Below are positions 58,970 through 64,000 of a stretch of DNA of 64,000 nt, in pieces. Source of the DNA: Agromyces laixinhei. Its GTDB lineage: Bacteria; Actinomycetota; Actinomycetes; Actinomycetales; Microbacteriaceae. The notes under the pieces were generated by a model, which saw only the letters and a program-made list of their open reading frames with translations, was not told the DNA's origin and made no database searches. The position numbers and the translations under genes are program-made. Location: NCBI RefSeq assembly GCF_006337065.1, contig NZ_CP040872.1, forward strand, positions 1,984,001 to 2,048,000. The letters are read 5' to 3'. How positions within the stretch are numbered: the first letter of the stretch is position 1; every line of letters begins with the position of its first letter.

Positions 58970-60167
58970 ATGACCGATCAGATGACCAGCACAGCACAGC
59001 GCTCATCCAATTTGGCCACTGCCGGGCAGCACGGTCTCGTCGCGCACTCCGATGGTGCCTTCGTGCCCGTTCAGACCCGCTCCGAGCGGTTCCGCTCGGT
59101 CGACGTCGACGAGTTCGAGCCCGTCAACGGCCGCGAGCACGAGTGGAAGCTCTCCCCGGTCGCGGCATTCGCCGACCTGACCGGCGGTGAGCTCGACGGC
59201 TCGCGGCTGTCGATCGAGACCGCGGATGCCCCGGGCATCGCCGTCTCGTACATCCCACGCGACGATGCCCGCGTCGGCGCTGCCGGCATGCCGGAAGAGC
59301 GCGCGAGCGCCAACGCGTGGTCGACGTTCGGTGAAGCCCTCCTCATCTCCGTCACCGGTGAAGATGAGAAGACCGCGTTCGTGACCCGCACCGGACTCGG
59401 CGCCGCACCGCGCGCCGCGCACACCGTGATCGAGGCCGCGCCGAACAGCCGCGGCTTCGTCGTGCTCGCCGGCACCGGCGCCGCCCGCCTCAGCGAGAAC
59501 GTCGAGATCCTCGTCGGCGACGGGGGCTTGCCTCACCGTCGTGTCGCTGCAGGAATGGGACGACGAGGCGGTGCATCTCTCGAGCCAGTTCGCGCGCCTC
59601 GGCCGCGATTCCTTCCTCAAGCACATCGTCGTCTCGCTCGGCGGCAAGGTCGTGCGGGTGAACCCGTCGACGCACCTCGCCGGGCAGGGCGCCGACATCG
59701 AGGCCCTCGGCCTGTACTTCGCCGACGCGGGGCAGCACCTCGAGCAGCAGGTCTACGTGCACCACGACGCACCGCACTCCAAGAGCCGCGTGAACTACAA
59801 GGGCGCGCTGCAGGGCACCGGCGCGCGCACCGTGTGGGTCGGCGACGTGCTCATCGGCAACGCCGCGACCGGAACCGACAGCTACGAGCAGAATCGCAAC
59901 CTCGTGCTCACCGACGGCACTCGTGCCGATTCCGTTCCGAACCTCGAGATCGAGACCGGTGACATCGAGGGGGCCGGGCACGCGAGTGCCACGGGCCGAT
60001 TCGACGACGAGCAGCTGTTCTACCTCATGGCACGGGGTATTCGCGAAGACGAGGCCCGCCGTCTCGTCGTGCGCGGCTTCCTCACCGACATCGTGCAGAA
60101 GATCGGCTCGCCAGAGCTCGAGGCGCGTCTCACCGCGGCGATCGAAGCCGAACTGGAAGGTCGCTGA
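58970..60167 (+). pseudogene. sufD: Fe-S cluster assembly protein SufD, frameshifted
   Basis: SufD forms the complex with SufB and SufC. The first frame runs from 58970 to VEILVGDGG and then loses homology; the second, from about 59527, continues CLTVVSLQEWDDEAVHLSSQ to the normal end LTAAIEAELEGR at 60167. At 59522-59526 there are five Gs. With four, the codons read Asp-Gly-Ala-Cys-Leu and the whole region becomes one 398-residue SufD, the family's normal length. Since SufD is usually essential and the break is in a G run, a sequencing or assembly error is the likeliest cause; programmed slippage is a remote option. The start could also be ATG 58982. Confidence 0.92.
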
Positions 60168-60168
60168 C

Positions 60169-60495
60169 GTGGCATCCGTGCGCGTATGCGCCATCGACGA
60201 TCTCGCCGTCAACGAAGCGTCGCGCTTCGTGCTCGAGGGCCAGCCGATCGCCGTGGTGAAAGATGCCGCCGGCGACGTCTTCGCCATCGGCGACACCTGC
60301 ACCCACGGCGACATCTCGCTCTCCGAGGGATTCGTCGAGGGCGACACCCTCGAATGCTGGGCGCACGGCTCCATGTTCTCCCTCAAGACGGGCAAGCCCT
60401 TGACGCTGCCCGCATACGAGCCCGTCCCGGTCTACCAGGTCGAGCTCAAAGACGGCGACGTCCACATCGACCCCGCGGTCACCCTGACCGTCTGA
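60169..60495 (+). CDS. Rieske-type ferredoxin in the suf operon
   Basis: A 108-residue single-domain Rieske protein of the non-heme iron oxygenase ferredoxin type. Its 2Fe-2S ligands are in CTHGDISLSEG (residues 44-54) and CWAHGSMF (about 63-70). GTG 60169 follows the sufD stop by one base. This gene sits between sufD and sufC in many actinobacteria; it may pass electrons during cluster building, but that role is inferred from position. Confidence 0.9.
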   Translation: MASVRVCAIDDLAVNEASRFVLEGQPIAVVKDAAGDVFAIGDTCTHGDISLSEGFVEGDTLECWAHGSMFSLKTGKPLTLPAYEPVPVYQVELKDGDVHIDPAVTLTV

Positions 60496-60547
60496 CCCAC
60501 CTCCTCCGGCCCGGAACGGCCGGCTACCGAAAGAGACCACTACGAAC

Positions 60548-61330
60548 ATGTCCGTTCTCGAGATCAAGAACCTCCACGTCAACGTCGAGACCGACCAGGG
60601 CACGCGAGAGATCCTCCGCGGCGTCGACCTCGTCATCAACGAGGGCGAGATCCACGCCATCATGGGTCCGAACGGCTCCGGCAAGTCGACCCTCGCCTAC
60701 ACGATCGCGGGCCACCCCAAGTATCAGGTGGTCGACGGCGAGATCCTCCTCGACGGAGAGAACGTGCTCGAGATGTCGGTCGACGAGCGTGCGCGCGTCG
60801 GCCTCTTCCTCGCGATGCAGTACCCCGTCGAGATCCCCGGAGTGACGGTCACCAACTTCCTCCGCACCGCCAAGACGGCGATCGACGGCGAGGCGCCCTC
60901 GATCCGCGGCTGGATCAAGGACGTCCGCACCTCCATGTCGAACCTCAAGATGGATTCGGACTTCGCCGAGCGCAACGTCAACGAGGGCTTCTCGGGCGGT
61001 GAGAAGAAGCGCAACGAGATCCTCCAGCTCGAGCTTCTGAAGCCGAAGTTCGCCGTGCTCGACGAGACCGACTCGGGCCTCGACGTCGATGCGCTGAAGG
61101 TCGTGTCAGAGGGCGTCAACCGCGCCCACTCGAACACGGGCCTCGGCGTGCTCCTCATCACGCACTACACGCGTATCCTCCGGTATATCAAGCCCGACTT
61201 CGTGCACGTCTTCGTCGCAGGCAGGATCGCCGAGCAGGGCGGTGCCGAACTGGCCGACCGTCTCGAAGAGGAGGGGTACGACCGGTACCACGTGGCAGAG
61301 GCTGCGGCCGAGGCCCTGCCCGCCGAATAG
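60548..61330 (+). CDS. sufC: Fe-S cluster assembly ATPase SufC
   Basis: SufC is the ABC-type ATPase of SufBCD. The 260-residue protein has Walker A GPNGSGKSTLAYTIAGHP (residues 38-55), the SufC-specific signature FSGGEKKRNEILQL, Walker B KFAVLDETDSGLD and the switch His in LITHYTRIL. It follows the Rieske gene by 52 bases. The usual partners sufS and sufU are not next to it. Confidence 0.97.
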   Translation: MSVLEIKNLHVNVETDQGTREILRGVDLVINEGEIHAIMGPNGSGKSTLAYTIAGHPKYQVVDGEILLDGENVLEMSVDERARVGLFLAMQYPVEIPGVTVTNFLRTAKTAIDGEAPSIRGWIKDVRTSMSNLKMDSDFAERNVNEGFSGGEKKRNEILQLELLKPKFAVLDETDSGLDVDALKVVSEGVNRAHSNTGLGVLLITHYTRILRYIKPDFVHVFVAGRIAEQGGAELADRLEEEGYDRYHVAEAAAEALPAE

Positions 61331-61338
61331 GCAGAGGG

Positions 61339-61344
61339 TAGAAT
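61339..61344 (+). promoter_or_regulatory. -10 box for leaderless sufT
   Basis: TAGAAT ends six bases before the ATG at 61351, so this last suf gene could be transcribed by itself. Confidence 0.45.
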
Positions 61345-61350
61345 CGCATC

Positions 61351-61680
61351 ATGGTCACCTCACTCGCACCCGAACGCTTCGACGAGGTCACCGAAGCGCT
61401 GAAAGACGTGATGGACCCCGAGCTCGGAGTCAACGTCGTCGACCTCGGCCTCATCTACGACCTCGGCTGGGACGACGAGAACGACGCGCTCATCGTCCAC
61501 ATGACGCTCACGAGCGCGGGATGCCCCCTCACCGACGTGATCGAAGAGCAGACCGCAGAGGCGCTCGACGGCACCGTCGACGCATTCCGCATCAACTGGG
61601 TGTGGATGCCGCCGTGGGGCCCCGAGCGCATCACCGACGACGGCCGCGACATGATGCGGGCGCTCGGCTTCGCCATCTGA
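61351..61680 (+). CDS. sufT: MIP18/DUF59 family Fe-S assembly protein (SufT-like)
   Basis: A 109-residue DUF59 (MIP18) protein, the type that helps mature Fe-S enzymes. It has the family features EALKDVMDPELGVNVVDLGL, the conserved cysteine in LTSAGCPL and the tail WMPPWGPERITDDGR. It follows sufC by 20 bases and closes the suf operon in the usual actinobacterial order, apart from the missing sufS and sufU. A hairpin separates it from the peptidase on the other strand. Confidence 0.92.
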   Translation: MVTSLAPERFDEVTEALKDVMDPELGVNVVDLGLIYDLGWDDENDALIVHMTLTSAGCPLTDVIEEQTAEALDGTVDAFRINWVWMPPWGPERITDDGRDMMRALGFAI

Positions 61681-61713
61681 GCCTCGCGATCTAAGTCGCC
61701 ACATCGAGATCTC

Positions 61714-61749
61714 CGGATGCCCCGGGCAGCACGCTGCTCGGGGCATCCG
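61714..61749. terminator. Terminator between sufT and the M3 peptidase gene
   Basis: CGGATGCCCCGGGCAGC pairs with GCTGCTCGGGGCATCCG (17 bases, one mismatch or G-T pair) between convergent genes. As at 22506-22545, the stem ends are an inverted CGGATGCC pair. Confidence 0.7.
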
Positions 61750-61754
61750 CCGTC

Positions 61755-63800
61755 TCAGGCGAGCCCGCGTCGCCGCAGCAGGGGTCCGATCGACGGCTCG
61801 CGCCCGAGGAAGCGGCGGATCGATTCGCGAGGGTCGCGCGAACCGCCGGGAGCGAGGATCTCCGCCCTGAAGCGCTCGCCGTTCTCGCGCGTGGCGCCGC
61901 CGTCGGCTTCGAACCGAGCCATGATGTCGGCGCCGGGCACCTCGCTCCAGATGTAGGAGTAGTACCCCGCGTCGTAGCCGCCCGCGAACACGTGCGCGAA
62001 GTACGTGCTCGAATAGCGCGGCGGCACGAGCGGGTCGTCGAGGCCGGCGGCGGTGAGGGCACGGCGCTCGAACTCGGCGACGTCGGTCACGGCGGCGGCA
62101 TCCGCGGCGGAGAGGCGGTGCCACGCCTGGTCGAGCACGGCGGCCGCGAGGTACTCGGTGGTGGCGAAGCCCTCGCCCGACGTGCGCGACGCCAGCAACC
62201 GGTCGACGAACTGCTGCGGAATCCGCTCACCCGTCTCGTGGTGCACCGCGTACTCGCCGAGCACCTCGGGTCGCAGCGCCCAGAGCTCGTTGACCTGGCT
62301 GGGCAGTTCCACGAAGTCGCGGTAGACGTTCGTGCCGGCCACCGACGGGTGCACGACATCGGAGAGCAGACCGTGCAGCGCGTGGCCGAACTCGTGGAAG
62401 AGCGTCTCGGTCTCGTCGAGGGTGAGCAGGGTCGGCTCGCCCGCGGCGGGCCGCGCGACGTTCAGGTTGTTCACGACGACCGGGAGCGTACCGTCGAGCG
62501 TGGACTGGGCGACGAGCTCGCTCATCCACGCGCCGCCGCGCTTCGAATCCCGCGCATACAGATCGAGCAGGTAGAGGCCGACAGATGCGCCGTCCTCCTC
62601 GAACACCTCGAAGACGCGAGTCTCGGGATGGTAGCCGACGAGGTCTGGGCGCTCGACGAAGCGCAGCCCGTAGAGCAGCGTCGCTGCGCGGAACACGCCG
62701 CTGGCGAGCACGCGCTCGAACTCGAGGTACGGTCGCAGCTTCTCGAGATCGACATCGTGGCGCTCCCGCCGCACCGCTTCGCTGAGCAGCGCCCAGTCGG
62801 ATGCCTCGAGCGCGCGCCCGCCCGAGGCCGTTGGCTGCTCGGCAAGGGCGCCGGCTTCGCGACGGGCGTTCGCCGTCGCGGGCGGGATGAGCCGGCCGAG
62901 CAGTTCGGCGACGGCCTCCGGGGTGCCGGCCGTCTGGTCGACCGTCACGGCGGCGGCGTGGTCGTCGAAGCCGAGGAGCCGGGCGCGTTCGGCACGGACG
63001 CGCACCAGTTCGAGCAGCGTGGCCCGCGTATCGTACGGCCCGCCGCGGCATCCGCGTGCCCGTGATGCACCGAACAGGCGGTCTCGCACGGCATCGTGCT
63101 CGAGAGCGGCGAGCGCCGGCTGCGCGGTCGGCAGCACGAGCGTGATGAGCCAGCCGTCGAGGCCGCGGGCGCGGGCCGCCTCCCGCGCCGCCGAGCGGCG
63201 ACCCGCATCGAGGCCGGCGAGGTCGTCGGCGTCGGTGAGGTGCAGCGCCAGTTCGTTGGCGTCGGCGAGCAGGTGCTGCTGGAACTCGGTCGTGAGCTCG
63301 GAGATTCGGGTGTTCAGCGCGGTGAGCTCGGCGCGCTCCGCCGCTCCGAGCGCTGCACCGGCGAGGGTCGCGATGCGGTGGTGTCGCTCGAGCACGTACT
63401 CCGATTCCGGATCGAGCCCGAGCTCCGTGCGGGCGGCGTGCAGCGTTTCCACCCGCGCGTAGAGACGGGGATCGAGCAGGATCGCATCGCGATGGGTCGC
63501 CAGCAACGGTGCGAGCTCCATCTCGATGGCGTCGATCGTGGCGTCGCTGTCGGCGGCACTCGCGTTCTCGAAGACGGGAAGCACGCGGCGGAGCAGTGCT
63601 CCCGAGCGTTCGAGCGCGACGATCGTGTTCTCGAAGGTCGGCGCAGCGGCATCCGTCGCGACCCTCTCGACGGCGAGCCGTTGCTCGCGCATGCCGGTCT
63701 CGATCGCCTCTCGATAGTGTTCGGGCCGGATGAGTGCGAAGAGCGGGAGCCGGTACGGCAGCGGAGACGGCTCGAGGAACGGGTTGAAATGCTCGCTCAT
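61755..63800 (-). CDS. M3 family zinc metallopeptidase (dipeptidyl carboxypeptidase/oligopeptidase)
   Basis: A 681-residue cytosolic zinc peptidase of family M3 (Dcp/PrlC type), which trims short peptides. The zinc site is LFHEFGHALHGLL, with the third ligand expected in the following ELPSQVNELWA region; YSYIWSEVPGADIM near the C-terminus is also typical. ATG 63800 gives the usual start MSEHFNPFLEPSPLP with GAAGGACG upstream; the frame extends 12 codons further without a ribosome site. Choice between Dcp and oligopeptidase A cannot be made from sequence alone. Confidence 0.92.
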   Translation of the reverse strand: MSEHFNPFLEPSPLPYRLPLFALIRPEHYREAIETGMREQRLAVERVATDAAAPTFENTIVALERSGALLRRVLPVFENASAADSDATIDAIEMELAPLLATHRDAILLDPRLYARVETLHAARTELGLDPESEYVLERHHRIATLAGAALGAAERAELTALNTRISELTTEFQQHLLADANELALHLTDADDLAGLDAGRRSAAREAARARGLDGWLITLVLPTAQPALAALEHDAVRDRLFGASRARGCRGGPYDTRATLLELVRVRAERARLLGFDDHAAAVTVDQTAGTPEAVAELLGRLIPPATANARREAGALAEQPTASGGRALEASDWALLSEAVRRERHDVDLEKLRPYLEFERVLASGVFRAATLLYGLRFVERPDLVGYHPETRVFEVFEEDGASVGLYLLDLYARDSKRGGAWMSELVAQSTLDGTLPVVVNNLNVARPAAGEPTLLTLDETETLFHEFGHALHGLLSDVVHPSVAGTNVYRDFVELPSQVNELWALRPEVLGEYAVHHETGERIPQQFVDRLLASRTSGEGFATTEYLAAAVLDQAWHRLSAADAAAVTDVAEFERRALTAAGLDDPLVPPRYSSTYFAHVFAGGYDAGYYSYIWSEVPGADIMARFEADGGATRENGERFRAEILAPGGSRDPRESIRRFLGREPSIGPLLRRRGLA

Positions 63801-63841
63801 TCGTGCACCGTCCTTCGCTGTTGCGCGCGCCGTCATGAGCC

Positions 63842-63847
63842 TAGTCT
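63842..63847 (+). promoter_or_regulatory. -10 box for leaderless methyltransferase gene
   Basis: TAGTCT ends six bases before the ATG at 63854. Confidence 0.45.
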
Positions 63848-63853
63848 CGAAGC

Positions 63854-64000
63854 ATGAGCACCGATCGTCCCGAGCGCGTCGTTCGCGATGCGTACACCCA
63901 CGGCCACCACGCGAGCGTGCTGCGCTCGCACTCCTGGCGCACGGTCGAGAACTCGGCCCGCTACCTCGTGCCCCACTTGCACGAGGGTGCGCGCGTTCTC
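63854..64000 (+). CDS. Class I SAM-dependent methyltransferase, N-terminal part (runs out of window)
   Basis: The first 49 codons only. The sequence (YTHGHHASVLRSHSWRTVEN, then SARYLVPHLHEGARVL) is the N-terminus of a common actinobacterial UbiE-like methyltransferase, in which the SAM loop follows directly at the point where the window ends. The substrate is unknown. It is transcribed away from the M3 peptidase gene and probably from a leaderless promoter. Confidence 0.8.
   Translation, partial: MSTDRPERVVRDAYTHGHHASVLRSHSWRTVENSARYLVPHLHEGARVL

Noticed and set aside
59522-59526. Programmed frameshift in sufD
   Set aside because: No slippery heptamer or downstream pseudoknot is evident, and no such case is known to me for SufD; an extra G from sequencing is simpler.

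Overview
This is a very GC-rich stretch of housekeeping chromosome from an actinobacterium, most likely a member of Microbacteriaceae (Agromyces/Leifsonia/Microbacterium-like). The support is the gene content and order: RbpA, WhiA, RapZ, OpcA, a PdtaR-type ANTAR regulator, an actinobacterial PriA with no Walker A lysine, a tkt-tal-pgi-zwf-opcA-pgl operon, and a his/trp cluster with the small HGxxPAAW membrane protein. Many genes start at GTG or TTG and many adjacent genes overlap by ATGA or GTGA.

Layout. 1-4726: metK (3' end), priA, fmt, rsmB (methyl cycle, replication restart, initiator tRNA, rRNA methylation). 4736-13001: rpe, then histidine genes hisE-hisG-hisF-hisI, then tryptophan genes trpE, a trp-associated membrane protein, a HGxxPAAW membrane protein, trpC-trpB-trpA. 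13059-21691: lgt, gltB-gltD (GOGAT), pyk. 21761-25304: tRNA-Leu(CAA) on the minus strand, the ANTAR response regulator, polA. 25387-30425: DUF885 protein, a broken epimerase, rpsA, coaE. 30492-39374: uvrB-uvrA-uvrC, rapZ, whiA. 39506-43977: sodA, gap-pgk-tpiA, secG, rbpA. 44041-52154 (minus strand): tkt-tal-pgi-zwf-opcA-pgl, the pentose phosphate pathway facing lower glycolysis. 52484-57354: ctaB, a large LuxR/ATPase regulator, ctaA (heme A synthesis). 57549-61680: suf operon sufB-sufD(frameshifted)-Rieske-sufC-sufT. 61755-64000: an M3 peptidase (minus) and the start of a methyltransferase.

The genes form a central-metabolism core: Rpe, Tkt, Tal, Zwf and Pgl supply ribose-5-phosphate and NADPH; Gap, Pgk, TpiA and Pyk run lower glycolysis; His and Trp genes draw on PRPP and chorismate; GltBD uses NADPH for nitrogen assimilation; CtaA/B and Suf build respiratory cofactors; UvrABC and PolA perform excision repair, with a LexA-type box ahead of uvrA.

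I found no phage, insertion sequence, CRISPR array, toxin or defence island, and no convincing new multi-gene system. The most notable non-gene signals are a strongly over-represented octamer CGGATGCC/GGCATCCG (about 40 copies counted by eye, two of them as inverted pairs in terminators) and a repeated -10-like TANNNT box 6-8 bases before many start codons, which indicates leaderless mRNAs. Two genes are broken: sufD by one extra G in a G run, and the epimerase by a short out-of-frame deletion.
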